A DNA stretch of 64,000 nucleotides from JAHEJV01 sp964653555 (GCA_964653555.1 CAZZFT010000003.1:1-64000); one strand, 5' to 3'; positions 25,059 to 34,348 are shown, numbered from the stretch's first letter. Numbers and translations: made by a program. The notes: generated by a model not told the origin, from the sequence alone.

Positions 25059-26021
25059 TCAACGGTCGACTGACGTCCCCGCGTAGAACTGCTGCGCCCA
25101 ACGCCGGAAGGCGGGAATCGGCCCGTCCCCCTCGCACAGGGCGGGCTGGGCGCGGTAGCGCTTGTTCTCCCAGATCGCGAAGTCCTGCTCCACGACCTTC
25201 GCCTGCTCGTCCATCTGCGCCGTCAGGTCGGCGATCGCCTGCTCCTCCCCGCGCCCGTCCCGTCGCCCGATCACGCCGTGGAAGAGCTCGGTGACCTCGT
25301 CGTCGACCGGCGTGATCGCCGTGACGCTGAGCGTCGCGAAGGCGCCCGTGTAGTAGTTGGCGCAGTAGCCAAGCCCCCAGTTGTAGGCGCGCAGGTGGAG
25401 GTCGGTGCTGGGGCCGGCCACCGGGGAGTGCTCGTAGCGGGTGTCGATCCGCCAGGTGAAGAGCGGGCCCTCGAAGCTCTCGCTGCGATCGTCGGGAGCC
25501 GCCATCGAGTGGACCTGCGCGAAGTGGGGCCAGTCGATCGCGTTCTCCATGATCTCCTGGGGCTGGGTGCGCAGCGTCCACCGGTAGCGGATCCAGCGCG
25601 AGGTCCAGTCGGGCGAGCCGTACTCGGGCAGCTTCGGGATCTGCCACGAAGGCGGCTTGCCCTCGGCGTGGTGCCAGAGGTAGATGCGATCGTCCACCTC
25701 GCAGACGGGATAGCTCCGGGTGCGCGCCGCGGGCGGAATGCGCTTCGCGTAGGGGATCTCCACGCAGCGCCCGTCCCCGTTCCAGCGCCAGCCGTGGAAG
25801 GGACAGCGGATCGTCACGCCCTCGACGCGGCCGCCGACGCCGAGGTGGGCGCCCAGATGCGCGCAGTAGGCGTCGAGCACGCGCGCGGCCCCGCCCTGCT
25901 CGCGGAAGGCCACCAGCTCGCGGCCGAGGTAGCGCAGAGGCTTCACGTCGCCGGCGGCGAGCTCGTCGGAGTAGAGGATCTGGAACCAGCCGTTCGGCGT
26001 TCCGAAGGGGAATCGCGGCAT
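25059..26021 (-). CDS. KshA-like Rieske non-haem iron oxygenase, copy 1
   Basis: 320 residues. Rieske [2Fe-2S] ligands Cys53-x-His55 and Cys73-x2-His76 (CAHLGAHLG, CPFHGW). The mononuclear iron site is ENAIDWPHFAQVH, with Asp163, His166 and His171. The C-terminal half looks like the KSH_C domain of 3-ketosteroid 9-alpha-hydroxylases and of cholesterol 7-desaturases, so a steroid or other cyclic terpenoid substrate is plausible but not proven. Numbering is identical in the paralogue at 56790. No ferredoxin reductase partner gene is present in the window. Start ATG 26021. A regulatory element separates it from the divergent LLM gene. Confidence 0.93.
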   Translation of the reverse strand: MPRFPFGTPNGWFQILYSDELAAGDVKPLRYLGRELVAFREQGGAARVLDAYCAHLGAHLGVGGRVEGVTIRCPFHGWRWNGDGRCVEIPYAKRIPPAARTRSYPVCEVDDRIYLWHHAEGKPPSWQIPKLPEYGSPDWTSRWIRYRWTLRTQPQEIMENAIDWPHFAQVHSMAAPDDRSESFEGPLFTWRIDTRYEHSPVAGPSTDLHLRAYNWGLGYCANYYTGAFATLSVTAITPVDDEVTELFHGVIGRRDGRGEEQAIADLTAQMDEQAKVVEQDFAIWENKRYRAQPALCEGDGPIPAFRRWAQQFYAGTSVDR

Positions 26022-26095
26022 CTTCGCCTCCGTCCGCTGCACCCGCTCGCGGAGACCGGCCTCTCGCACCCGGGGCGATCGCCGGCGCGGCGGAT

Positions 26096-26111
26096 CTGAT
26101 AGGATACTCAG
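26096..26111 (+). promoter_or_regulatory. Repeated 16-bp element, CTGATAGGATACTCAG
   Basis: Exact match to the copy at 52129-52144 (opposite strand). Lies 30 bp before the LLM start and between divergent genes; oriented towards the LLM gene. Confidence 0.75.
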
Positions 26112-26140
26112 TTGAGGCCGAAGGCGATACCCGGGGCACG

Positions 26141-27154
26141 ATGATCCAGTTCCGACTCCGCTACGACCTGCGCTGTCCGGCAGCCCTGGGAAGCGACCCG
26201 GTCGCTCTCTACGCGGCTGCCCTCGCCCAGTGTCGCTGGGCCGATCGGCTCGGCTTCGAGTCCGTGATCCTCTCGGAGCACCACGGAGTCGAGGACGGCT
26301 ACCTGCCCGCCGCGACGGTGTTCGGCGCCGCGGTGGCCGGCTGCACGCGCGGCCTGCGCATCCGGCTCGCGGCGCTCGTGGCCGCGCTCCACGATCCGCT
26401 GCGCCTCGCCGAGGAGCTCGCCGTGCTCGATCTCGCGAGCGGCGGAAGGCTGGACCTGGTGCTGGCCAACGGCTACGTGGCGGAGGAGTTCGCGATGTTC
26501 GGGCGCACCGTCGCCGAGCGCGCCCGCGCGGTGGAGGAGGCGGTCGAGGTGCTCGAGCGCGCGTGGAGCGGCCAGCCCTTCGTCCACCGCGGCCGCACGG
26601 TGCGCGTGACGCCGCGACCCGCGCAGCGTCCGCGCCCCCCGATCTGGCTCGGTGGGTCGTCGCGGCCCGCCGCGCGACGCGCCGCGCGGATCGCCGACGG
26701 CTTCGCTCCCTCCACACCGGCGAGCTGGGAGGACTACCGTGAGGCGCTGCGCGAGCGCGGCGCGGCCGATCCCGGACCCCTCCCGCGCTCGGCGGGGGGC
26801 ATGTTCCTGCACGTCGCGGAGGATCCCGACGCCGCCTGGGAGCGCATCGCGCCGCACGCGCTGCACGAGATGAACTCCTACGGCCGCTGGGCCGCGGCGT
26901 CGGGCGCGGACACCGGCTACGTCTCCGTCGAGGACGCGGACGCGCTGCGCGCGCGCGGCCTGTATCGCGTGATCACGCCGAAGGCCTGCGTGGAGCTGCT
27001 CGCGAAGATGGGTGCGGGGGGCAGCTTCACGCTCCATCCCCTGATGGGCGGCCTCGATCCGGACCTCGCCTGGCAGAGTCTCGCGCTGATCGAGCACGAG
27101 GTGCTCCCGGCCCTCGATGCGGAGCTGCGGCCCGCACCCCGGCCCGGGGACTAG
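26141..27154 (+). CDS. LLM-class flavin-dependent oxidoreductase
   Basis: 337 residues. SVILSEHHGVEDGYLPAAT (EHH motif, about 46-64), LRIRLAALVAALHDPLRLAEEL, LVLANGYVAEEFAMFG (about 107-122), PPIWLGGSSRPAARRAA (about 167-183). These are the standard LLM signatures; cofactor FMN or F420. It overlaps the convergent PQQ dehydrogenase gene by 4 bp. Divergent from the Rieske oxygenase gene, sharing a regulatory region. Confidence 0.93.
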   Translation: MIQFRLRYDLRCPAALGSDPVALYAAALAQCRWADRLGFESVILSEHHGVEDGYLPAATVFGAAVAGCTRGLRIRLAALVAALHDPLRLAEELAVLDLASGGRLDLVLANGYVAEEFAMFGRTVAERARAVEEAVEVLERAWSGQPFVHRGRTVRVTPRPAQRPRPPIWLGGSSRPAARRAARIADGFAPSTPASWEDYREALRERGAADPGPLPRSAGGMFLHVAEDPDAAWERIAPHALHEMNSYGRWAAASGADTGYVSVEDADALRARGLYRVITPKACVELLAKMGAGGSFTLHPLMGGLDPDLAWQSLALIEHEVLPALDAELRPAPRPGD

Positions 27155-29115
27155 GGAAGCGGCAGCGCGAAGGCCACCAGGGCGTCGCCCGAGGCACTGA
27201 AGCCGTGCCCGCCCGCCGCGATCACCACGAACTGCCTGCCGTCGCGCCGGATGCGGTAGGTGAGCGGGGTGGCGTTGCCCGTGAAGGGCAGCCGGTGGCT
27301 CCAGATCTCCTCGCCGTCCGCCAGATCGAAGGCGCGCAGGAACTTGTCCGTGGTGGCGGCGATGAACACGAGGCCCGAGGCCGTCACGATCGAGCCGCCG
27401 CCGAAGTTGGGCGTGCCCAGGCGCAGCCAGATCGGAAAGGGCGCCATGTCCCGCGTCGTCCCCAGCACCGACTCCCACCGCACTTCGCCGCTCGCGAGGT
27501 CCACCCCCACCAGCGTTCCCCAGGGCGGCGGATTGCAGGGAGCACCGAGCGGCGAGAGGACCGGCCCGCGGTAGGCGCCGTAGGGCGTTCCGCGCATCGG
27601 GTAGAACTCGAGGGGGAACCGGGCGACCTTCCGCTCGGGCAGCGTCTCGTAGATCTCGCGCGGGATCAGGCGCACCTCCGCGATCGCGCGGGTGACGTTG
27701 GCGACCAGGATGCCGGCGTGCGGCTCGAAGGCGATCCCGCCCCAGTTCATCCCCCCGGCCGGCCCGGGATACTCGAGCGTCCCTTCCTCGGTGGGCGGGG
27801 TGAAGATTCCGTCGTTGCGCAGCGACTCCAGCTTCTCCCGACAGCGCCCGCGGTCCCAGAACGTGAAGCCGAACGCGTCCTCCGGCCCGACCCGCTGCGG
27901 ATGGAGCGGCGGCGGATGGGTCGGGAAGGGCTGGGTGGGCGAGAGCGCCTCCCCCAGCGCGCCGCCCTGGGGCACGGGGCGCTCCTCCACCGGGTAGAGC
28001 GGGACGCCGGTCTCCCTGTCGAGCAGGAAGACGTTGCCGACCTTCGTCGCCTGGGCCAGCGCCGGCACGCCGTTCGCCACCGCAGCGTCCTGGAAGAGCA
28101 GCGGCGCCGTGCCGACGTCGTAGTCCCAGACGTCGTGGTGCACGGTCTGGAAGTGCCACGCGACGCCTCCATCTTCGAGGCGCAGCGCCACGACGGAGCT
28201 CGAGTAGTAGTCGAGTCCCTTGCGTTCGCCGCCGTAGAGGTCCGGCGCGGCGTTGCCGGTGGGAACGAAGACGAGCCCCCGCTCCGCGTCGCCCGACAGG
28301 ATCGACCACACGTTGGGCGTGCCGGGAGCGTAGGCGGGGCCCCCGGACGTCTCCGGCCGCGACACCCCGGGCGGGACCGGGTCCCAGGCCCAGAGCAGGC
28401 GACCGCTCCGGGCGTCGAAGGCGCGCACCACGCCGCTCGGCGCATCGACGCGGACGTTGTCGGCCACGAAGGACCCCACCACCACGCGATCGCGCAGGAC
28501 CAGCGGAGGGGAAGTGGTGTAGTACTCCCAGTCGGGGGCCTCGCCGATGCCCGCGCGCAGGTTCACGCGCCCCGCGGAGCCGAAGTCGGTGCAGGGCGCG
28601 CCCGTCCGCGCGTCGAGGGCGATCAGCTCCGAGTCCGTGGTCGCGGTGTAGATCCGCGCGCTGCAGACGGCGTCCTTCGGCGCCGCGGCGTCGCGCCAGT
28701 AGGAGACGCCGCGGCACGTGTAGAAGTAGGGCCCGCCGAGCCGCTCGATGCGGAGCTTCGGGTCGAAGGTCCAGCGCTCGGCGCCGGTCTCCGGGTCGAG
28801 GGCGATCACCCGGTTCAGGCCCGTGCAGAAGTAGAGCGTGTCGTCGACGACGATCGGCGTCGCTTCGAAGGTGGTGCGCGCCCCGCCGTCGCTGCCGTCG
28901 CGCACGTCGCCGTGGTGGTAGACCCAGGCGACGTCGAGGGCGTCCACGTTGCCGGGATCGATCTGGGTGAGCGGCGAGGCGTGCGTGTTGCCGGCGTCGC
29001 CGCCCTGCACGGGCCAGTCGGCGACCGGGCCCGAGTAGTCGATCTCGACCGGCGCGCCGCAGCCCGAGAGCAGCGCGGCCGCCACCGCCGCGATCGCGAG
29101 ACGTCCGGCGTCCAT
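27151..29115 (-). CDS. PQQ-dependent dehydrogenase (quinoprotein glucose-dehydrogenase-like lipoprotein)
   Basis: 654 residues. Lipobox LLSGC (Cys19), then an eight-bladed beta-propeller with WPVQGGDAGNTHASPLTQI (about 34-52), VIALDPETGAERWTFDPK, a Cys pair candidate near residue 130-150 (FYTCRGVSYW and VCSARIY), TVHHDVWDYDVG (about 324), NVFLLDRETG and GGGSIVTASGLVFIAATTD (about 575). Motifs match the membrane-type GDH group without its N-terminal membrane domain, so it would be periplasmic and lipid-anchored. It needs PQQ, whose synthesis genes are absent here. Abuts the upstream reductase gene with no gap, so co-transcribed. Confidence 0.92.
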   Translation of the reverse strand: MDAGRLAIAAVAAALLSGCGAPVEIDYSGPVADWPVQGGDAGNTHASPLTQIDPGNVDALDVAWVYHHGDVRDGSDGGARTTFEATPIVVDDTLYFCTGLNRVIALDPETGAERWTFDPKLRIERLGGPYFYTCRGVSYWRDAAAPKDAVCSARIYTATTDSELIALDARTGAPCTDFGSAGRVNLRAGIGEAPDWEYYTTSPPLVLRDRVVVGSFVADNVRVDAPSGVVRAFDARSGRLLWAWDPVPPGVSRPETSGGPAYAPGTPNVWSILSGDAERGLVFVPTGNAAPDLYGGERKGLDYYSSSVVALRLEDGGVAWHFQTVHHDVWDYDVGTAPLLFQDAAVANGVPALAQATKVGNVFLLDRETGVPLYPVEERPVPQGGALGEALSPTQPFPTHPPPLHPQRVGPEDAFGFTFWDRGRCREKLESLRNDGIFTPPTEEGTLEYPGPAGGMNWGGIAFEPHAGILVANVTRAIAEVRLIPREIYETLPERKVARFPLEFYPMRGTPYGAYRGPVLSPLGAPCNPPPWGTLVGVDLASGEVRWESVLGTTRDMAPFPIWLRLGTPNFGGGSIVTASGLVFIAATTDKFLRAFDLADGEEIWSHRLPFTGNATPLTYRIRRDGRQFVVIAAGGHGFSASGDALVAFALPLP

Positions 29116-30153
29116 TCAGCGGCGGTCGTGGCGGACGGCCGGGTCGTCGCCGACGCGGACCAGCATCTTGCCCCGATTGCGGCCGACCAGCACCCCGATC
29201 AGCGCCTCGGCGGCCGACTCGATGCCCGGGAGGATCGTCTCCTCCGAGTGCAGCAGTCCCGCCTCGATCCAGGCGCTCACGTCCTCGCGGAAGCGCTCCA
29301 TGCGGTGGGCGAAGTTGTTCACCGTGAAGCCCGCAACCGTGACCTGTCGCGTGATCAGCTGGAACAGGTTGCTCGGTCCGGGCGGCGGCGTCGCGTCGTT
29401 GTACTGGGAGACCATGCCGCACAGCGCGATCCGCCCGAGCGGGCGGATGTGATCGATCGCCGCCTCGAGGTGACGACCTCCCACGTTGTCGAAGTACACG
29501 TCGATCCCGCCGGGACAGCACTCGCTCAACGCCTCTCCCGGGTCCGCGCTGCGGTAGTCGAAGCAGTGGTCGAAGCGCAGCACCTCGGTCACCCACTTCG
29601 CCTTCTCCGGTGAGCCCGCGCTTCCCACCACGCGACAGCCTCCGATGCGCGCGATCTGGCCGGCGATGCTGCCGACCGCCCCGGCCGCTCCGGAGACGAA
29701 GACGGTCTCGCCCGGCCGGATCTGCGCCACGTCGAGCACGCCCGCCCAAGCGGTGAGGCCGGTCATTCCGAGCGCGCCCAGATAGAGCGAGAGCGGCCGC
29801 TCCGGGCTCACGGGTTGCACCTCCGCGGCGCCGCACAGCGACCACTCCCGGAAGCCCGCCATGTGCGTCACGCAGTCGCCGGGGGAGAGGCCCGGCACAC
29901 GCGATTCCACCACCTCTCCCACGGCGCCGCCGTACAGGGGCTCGCCCACGCGGAAGGGAGGCAGCAGGTAGTCCTCGTCGTCGCGCATCAGGCCGCGCAT
30001 GAAGGGATCGACGGAGAGATGGACGTTGCGGACCAGCACCTGCCCCTCGCCCGGCGAGGGGACGGCCACCTCGGCGAGCGCGAAGTCCTCCGGCTGGGGC
30101 GCGCCGGCGGGGCGCCGGCGCAGCTGCACCTCGCGGCTTCGGCGGTCGGACAC
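29116..30153 (-). CDS. NADP-dependent MDR-family oxidoreductase (curcumin/alkenal-reductase-like)
   Basis: 345 residues. MDR superfamily without zinc ligands. N-terminal LRRRPAGAPQPEDFALAEV resembles prostaglandin/alkenal reductases, with DPFMRG near 55, nucleotide motif SGAAGAVGSIAGQIA (about 156-170), YFDNVGG (about 226-232) and ALCGMVSQYN. Family members reduce C=C bonds of enones with NADPH. GTG start 30153 with AGGAG 5 nt upstream. Shares a promoter region with the divergent SnoaL gene. Confidence 0.93.
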   Translation of the reverse strand: MSDRRSREVQLRRRPAGAPQPEDFALAEVAVPSPGEGQVLVRNVHLSVDPFMRGLMRDDEDYLLPPFRVGEPLYGGAVGEVVESRVPGLSPGDCVTHMAGFREWSLCGAAEVQPVSPERPLSLYLGALGMTGLTAWAGVLDVAQIRPGETVFVSGAAGAVGSIAGQIARIGGCRVVGSAGSPEKAKWVTEVLRFDHCFDYRSADPGEALSECCPGGIDVYFDNVGGRHLEAAIDHIRPLGRIALCGMVSQYNDATPPPGPSNLFQLITRQVTVAGFTVNNFAHRMERFREDVSAWIEAGLLHSEETILPGIESAAEALIGVLVGRNRGKMLVRVGDDPAVRHDRR

Positions 30154-30201
30154 GGGATCTCCTCGACCGGGCGCAGATCGCGTCCCCCGGCTCGCTCACT
30201 G

Positions 30202-30217
30202 TTGATACTATGCTCAG
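30202..30217 (+). promoter_or_regulatory. Repeated 16-bp element, TTGATACTATGCTCAG
   Basis: Contains TGATACTAT, a fair extended -10. It lies 38 bp before the SnoaL-like start and 49 bp from the divergent reductase start, oriented to the former. Confidence 0.65.
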
Positions 30218-30255
30218 AACCGGTCCGAGGGCAACGAGAATCGCAGGAGGCGGCG

Positions 30256-30789
30256 ATGGCTGACAGGGAGACGCGCGATCCGGCAGTCCAGGAGCTGTTG
30301 GACAAGCAGGCGATCCACGAGGTGCTGATGCGCTACTGCCGCGGCGTCGATCGGCGCGACGAGGATCTCCTGTGCAGCGTGTTCCACCCCGACGCGCTGG
30401 ACGAGCACGGTGTCTTCGACGGCAATGCCCTCGAGTTCGCACACATGGCGGTGGACATGCTGAAGCAGTTCACCGCGACCTCGCACATGATCCTGAACGA
30501 GTACGTCCAGCTCGAGGGAGACTCGGCGCACGTCGAGTCCTACGTGCTGGCGAGCCACCGCTCCGAGCGCGACGGGCGCAAGATCGACATGACCATGGGA
30601 GCCCGCTACGTGGACCGCTTCGAGCGGCGCGGAGGTGAGTGGCGGATCGCCCATCGCGCCGTGGTGCACGACTGGAACCGCGAGCAGACGGTCGAGGCGG
30701 AGTGGCCCGAGGCGATCCGCTTCATCCAGGGCCGCCGGGACCGAAGAGACCGCTTCTACCGCCCCGACCGGGCGCCCGTTTCTTCTTGA
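30256..30789 (+). CDS. SnoaL-like / nuclear transport factor 2 fold protein
   Basis: 177 residues. N-terminal helix LLDKQAIHEVLMRYCRGVDRRDEDLLCSVFHPDA (family signature IxxLxxRYxxxxDxxDxxxLxxxFxxDA; quoted parts: QAIHEVLMRYCRGVD, DLLCSVFHPDA) and C-terminal GGEWRIAHRAVVHDWNR. SnoaL-like-4 domains act as isomerases, dehydratases or small hydrolases in steroid and polyketide routes. Start ATG 30256 after GCAGGAGG. One of four such proteins here. Confidence 0.88.
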   Translation: MADRETRDPAVQELLDKQAIHEVLMRYCRGVDRRDEDLLCSVFHPDALDEHGVFDGNALEFAHMAVDMLKQFTATSHMILNEYVQLEGDSAHVESYVLASHRSERDGRKIDMTMGARYVDRFERRGGEWRIAHRAVVHDWNREQTVEAEWPEAIRFIQGRRDRRDRFYRPDRAPVSS

Positions 30790-30801
30790 GTCATATGTCA
30801 G
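30786..30801. promoter_or_regulatory. Weaker YTGA-N8-TCA element overlapping the SnoaL stop
   Basis: TTGAGTCATATGTCAG on the plus strand (CTGACATATGACTCAA on the minus). Keeps the outer arms but has CATATG at its centre rather than TAGRAT. It lies 52 bp before the OYE-family start. Confidence 0.4.
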
Positions 30802-30853
30802 CTGCGACTAGGCTGGCGCGGCGGGCGCGGCGCCGCCCGGGAGGCCGATCCAG

Positions 30854-32914
30854 GTGACGGTGGACCGCTACCCCCATCTGCTCTCCCCGCTGCGGATCGG
30901 TCCGGTCCGGGTGCGCAACCGGATCCTCCAGAGCGCGCACGAGAAGTTCTTCCACCAGCGCGACGGGCTCACCACCCGGCGCGACCTGCACTACCAGCGC
31001 GAGCGCGCCGAGGGGGGCGCGGGGCTGCTGATCACGGGGCACCGGCCGGTGCATCCGACCTCGCCGCCGCCCTCCCGCGGCTTCCCCTTCGGCTACCGCA
31101 AGGAGTTCGCTCGCGCGGAGCGCGCGGTCACCGCAGCCGTGCACGAGGCCGGCGCCGCGATCTTCGCGCAGATCAACCACGTGGGGATGTGCGGCTCCGG
31201 CAGCGCTCTCGACGACTACCGCTTCCTGCTGGCGCCCTCCTCCTTCGCCTCGGTCGCCTTCAACGAGACACCGAAGGCGATGGAGGAAGCGGACTTCGCG
31301 ATGCTGGAGCAGGCGTTCGCGGACACCGCCGCGGTGGCCTGCGAGAGCGGATACGACGGCGTCGAGCTCCACATGGCCAACGGCTACCTGCTCCACCAGT
31401 TCATGACCCCCGTCTACAACAAGCGCCGCGACGAGTACGGGGGCTCGCTCGACGGCCGCCTGCGCTTCCCGCTGCGCGTGCTCCGGGCGGTGCGCGAGCG
31501 GGTAGGCCGCGACGTGGCCCTCGGCGTGCGGCTCTCGGTCTCCGACATGATGGCCGGGGGGCTCGAGGCCGAGGAGTGGGCGGAGATCGCCCAGCGCATC
31601 GAGGCGACCGGTTGGATCGACTTCGTCGACACCAGCGCCGGTACCTACAACAGCGGCGCGTGGTCGGTGACGCCGGGCGATCTGGAGCGAGGCTGGGCGC
31701 TCGAGCGCGCCGCGCTGCTCAAGAAGGCACTGCGCGCGGTCCCGCTGTTCGCGGTCGGAGGGATCGGCGACCCGGAGATGGCGGAGCGCGCGATCGCCAC
31801 CCAGGCCGCCGACATGGTGGCCATGACCCGCGCGCTGATCGCCGACCCGGCGCTGCCGCGCAAGCTCGCCGAGGGGCGCGAGTCGGAGATCGTCCACTGC
31901 ATCCGCTGCAACCAGGGCTGCACCGGACGAATCGTGCTCGGCCGCCCGGTCACCTGCATTCTGAACCCGGCCGCCGGACGCGAGGAACGCTTCGGCGGCG
32001 CGCCCCGGCCGGCGCACACTCCCGGGCGCTGGGTGGTGGTGGGCGGCGGGCCGGCGGGAATGAAGGCCGCGGCGGGCCTGGCCCAGCGCGGGCACCGGGT
32101 GACGCTGCTCGAGCGCGAAGGCGAGCTCGGCGGGCAGGTGCGCTGGATCCTGGCGACGCCGCGCCGCGACGGCTTCGCCCATCTCGTTCGGGATCTCGCG
32201 GGCGAGCTCGCGCGGCGCCGGGTCGAGGTGCGGCTCGGTGTCGCCGCCGACGAGGCGTCGGTGCTCGCCCTGGCGCCCGACGGCGTCGTGCTGGCGACCG
32301 GCTCCCGGCCCGAGCGCAGCGGTCGCAGCCCCGTCGCGCCCGAGGTGGACGTGCTGCCGGGCCTGGAGCTCTCGCCGCTGCTGACCGGCCTCGACGCCCT
32401 GCGCGATCCCGAGCGCGTCGGACACCGGGTGCTGCTGCTCGACGACGAGGGCAGTCGTTATGCGCTCGGTGTCGCGGAGAAGCTGGCGCAGGACGGCCAC
32501 GAGGTGCACGTGGTCACGCGCTTCAACGCGATCGGTCCCGCGACCGCCGTCACCCTCGACCAGGGCGTACTCTACGCGGCGCTGTTCGGGCTCGGCGTGG
32601 TCTTCGAGACGAACCACTGGGTGCGCCGCCTCGAGGCCGACGGGGCCCTGGTCTACAACCTCTACACCGGAGTCGAACGGCGCCTGGAGGGCTTCGACTC
32701 GGTGGTGCTGGTCGGGGCCCACGTGCCCGAGGACGAGCTCCATCACGCGCTGGCCGGGCGCGTCGCGCGGCTGCACCGGATCGGCGACTGCCTCGCGCCG
32801 CGTCGCCTCGATCAGGCGCTCTACGAGGGATTCCTGGCGGGTCGGGAGCAGCTCGACCTTCCGGAACGCTTCATCGACGTGGGAGAGCTGGAAGGTCCGC
32901 TCCCCGCGCCCTAG
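30854..32914 (+). CDS. FMN/FAD/4Fe-4S old yellow enzyme-type oxidoreductase (2,4-dienoyl-CoA reductase-like)
   Basis: 686 residues, like FadH and bile-acid/trimethylamine-type enzymes. OYE-like FMN barrel with NRILQSAHEKFF, AQINHVGMCG (about 97-106), GYDGVELHMANGYLLHQFMTP (about 170, in parts), YGGSLDGRLRFPLRVL. Then an iron-sulphur motif CIRCNQGCTG with a fourth Cys at VTCILNPAAG (about 350-375), and a C-terminal FAD/NAD domain with VVVGGGPAGMKAA (about 395) and a second GLVVATGS-type loop (VVLATGSRPE). GTG start 30854. Likely removes C=C bonds from CoA or cyclic enone intermediates. The gene downstream is a SnoaL-like protein. Confidence 0.93.
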   Translation: MTVDRYPHLLSPLRIGPVRVRNRILQSAHEKFFHQRDGLTTRRDLHYQRERAEGGAGLLITGHRPVHPTSPPPSRGFPFGYRKEFARAERAVTAAVHEAGAAIFAQINHVGMCGSGSALDDYRFLLAPSSFASVAFNETPKAMEEADFAMLEQAFADTAAVACESGYDGVELHMANGYLLHQFMTPVYNKRRDEYGGSLDGRLRFPLRVLRAVRERVGRDVALGVRLSVSDMMAGGLEAEEWAEIAQRIEATGWIDFVDTSAGTYNSGAWSVTPGDLERGWALERAALLKKALRAVPLFAVGGIGDPEMAERAIATQAADMVAMTRALIADPALPRKLAEGRESEIVHCIRCNQGCTGRIVLGRPVTCILNPAAGREERFGGAPRPAHTPGRWVVVGGGPAGMKAAAGLAQRGHRVTLLEREGELGGQVRWILATPRRDGFAHLVRDLAGELARRRVEVRLGVAADEASVLALAPDGVVLATGSRPERSGRSPVAPEVDVLPGLELSPLLTGLDALRDPERVGHRVLLLDDEGSRYALGVAEKLAQDGHEVHVVTRFNAIGPATAVTLDQGVLYAALFGLGVVFETNHWVRRLEADGALVYNLYTGVERRLEGFDSVVLVGAHVPEDELHHALAGRVARLHRIGDCLAPRRLDQALYEGFLAGREQLDLPERFIDVGELEGPLPAP

Positions 32915-32982
32915 GGCGGCGGGTCCCAAGTTGGGACCGCGCCGCTCGACGAGATCCATCGACGAACAGGAGGGAAGATCCC

Positions 32983-33372
32983 ATGGCGAAGGACGCATTC
33001 GACGTCGCAACCCGTTTCTTCGGAGCGATCGAGGCCGGAGACGTGGACGAGGTGAGGGACGTGTACGCACCGGACGTGGTGATCTGGCACAACACCGACG
33101 ACATCGAGAAGACCCGCGAGGAGAACCTGGCGACGCTGACCTGGGCGATCGAGAACGTCGAGGGCCTGCGCTACGAGAACGTGCGCCGCTATCGCATCGA
33201 CGGCGGCTTCGTGCAGCAGCACACCTGCCGCGGCCGCCATCGCAAGAACGGCAAGGAGATGATCCTGCCCGCGGTGGTCGTGTGTCAGGTGAAGAACGGC
33301 CACATCACCCGCCTCGACGAGTACTTCGACTCCACCCAGGCGCCCGAAGGTGTGCCGGCCGTGGAACGGTGA
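32983..33372 (+). CDS. SnoaL-like small protein
   Basis: 129 residues. FFGAIEAGDVDEVRDVYAPDVVIWHN is the NTF2-fold opening (parts: FFGAIEAGDVDEVRDVYAPD), with RYRIDGGFVQQHTCRG and VVVCQVKNGHITRLDEYFD. His/Asp residues in the pocket suggest an isomerase or hydrolase like those of steroid delta-isomerase type. ATG 32983 follows AGGAGG at 8 nt. Its stop overlaps the GTG of the nitroreductase gene, so the two are coupled. Confidence 0.9.
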   Translation: MAKDAFDVATRFFGAIEAGDVDEVRDVYAPDVVIWHNTDDIEKTREENLATLTWAIENVEGLRYENVRRYRIDGGFVQQHTCRGRHRKNGKEMILPAVVVCQVKNGHITRLDEYFDSTQAPEGVPAVER

Positions 33373-33977
33373 GCGCGCCGATGGACGCAATCGAGGCGAT
33401 GGGAACCTGCCGGGCGATCCGACACCTGCGGCCCGACCCGGTTCCCGACGAGCTGCTCCACAAGGTGCTGCAGGCGGCGATCTGCGCTCCCAGCCCCGGC
33501 AACAGCCAGGGCTGGGACTTCGTGGTGGTGCGCGACGCGTCGACGCGGCGCCGCATCGGCGACGCGGTCCGGGCGGCGATGGCGCCGGTGCTCGCGTCGA
33601 TGCCCGAGGGCGACGACCCCTCGCGCAACCGGACGCTGCGCGGGCTCCGCTATCTGGTGGACCACCTGGGCGACGCACCGGTGCTGATCTTCGTCTGCGG
33701 CATCCCGATCTATCCCGCTGCCAACCCGCAGGAGGAGTACGTCTGGTCGACGCTCTACCCGGCGGCCCAGAACCTGGTGGTCGCGGCGCGATCGCTCGGC
33801 CTGGGCACCGTCTTCTCCCATCTCCACCGCCCGGCCGAGGCGGCGGTGCGGGAGATCCTGGAGCTGCCCGCCGAGGCGCGGATCGCGGTGACCATCCCGC
33901 TCGGCTGGCCCGACCGGCCCTTCGGACCGGTCAAGCGCGAGCCGCTGGAGAAGTCCCTGCACTGGGATCGCTGGTAG
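33369..33977 (+). CDS. Nitroreductase family flavoprotein
   Basis: 202 residues from GTG 33369 (or 198 from ATG 33381). FMN-binding CRAIRHLRPDPVPDELL (about 16-32), AAICAPSPGNSQGWDFVVV (about 37-55), and C-terminal RIAVTIPLGWPDRPFGPVKR (about 175-194). Such enzymes reduce nitroaromatics, enones or act as flavin reductases. Overlaps the convergent EthD gene by 47 bp at the 3' end. Confidence 0.92.
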   Translation: MSAPMDAIEAMGTCRAIRHLRPDPVPDELLHKVLQAAICAPSPGNSQGWDFVVVRDASTRRRIGDAVRAAMAPVLASMPEGDDPSRNRTLRGLRYLVDHLGDAPVLIFVCGIPIYPAANPQEEYVWSTLYPAAQNLVVAARSLGLGTVFSHLHRPAEAAVREILELPAEARIAVTIPLGWPDRPFGPVKREPLEKSLHWDRW

Positions 33978-34323
33978 CCGTCTTCCCCGCACAGTCCGTC
34001 ACGCGCTCGTCGACCAGGAACATGACCATCCGTTCCCGGTCGATGAAGCGCTCCTCGTCCTCGCCGATCTCGCGGCCCGCCTCCGATTGGAGGTAGGCCA
34101 CGGCGGCGTCGAACTGCTCGCGCGTGTCCCACCAGAACTCGGTCACGCAGTCGAAGGGGAGCTCGCCGGCGCTCCCCTCCGGCAGCACGTGGTTGCGCAC
34201 GTTGCCGCGCAGGCCGGGGAAGTGGGAGAGCACCAGGGGCACGTGCACCTGCTCGTAGTGCCGGAGGAAGTCCTCCCGGGAGAGATCTCGCCGGCGGGGT
34301 ACCAGCAGCATCCCCTTGACCAT
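33931..34323 (-). CDS. EthD-domain protein
   Basis: 130 residues. MVKGMLLVPRRRDLSREDFLRHYEQVHVPLV is the EthD opening (KGMLLVPRRRDLSREDF, HYEQVHVPL), followed by LPFDCVTEFWWDTREQFDAA near residue 60-80. EthD dimeric alpha/beta-barrel proteins often accompany oxygenases and act in ether or aromatic degradation. Start ATG 34323. The 3' end overlaps the nitroreductase gene by 47 bp antisense. Located downstream of crotonase B on the same strand, separated by the repeat at 34349-34392. Confidence 0.88.
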   Translation of the reverse strand: MVKGMLLVPRRRDLSREDFLRHYEQVHVPLVLSHFPGLRGNVRNHVLPEGSAGELPFDCVTEFWWDTREQFDAAVAYLQSEAGREIGEDEERFIDRERMVMFLVDERVTDCAGKTATSDPSAGTSPAARA

Positions 34324-34348
34324 CGCTCTACCTCCTAGCCCGGCACGG

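Noticed and set aside
26108..30442. 1444-codon minus-strand open frame
   Set aside because: Covers the LLM gene antisense and is out of frame with the PQQ dehydrogenase and reductase genes; composition Arg/Ala-rich with no domain.
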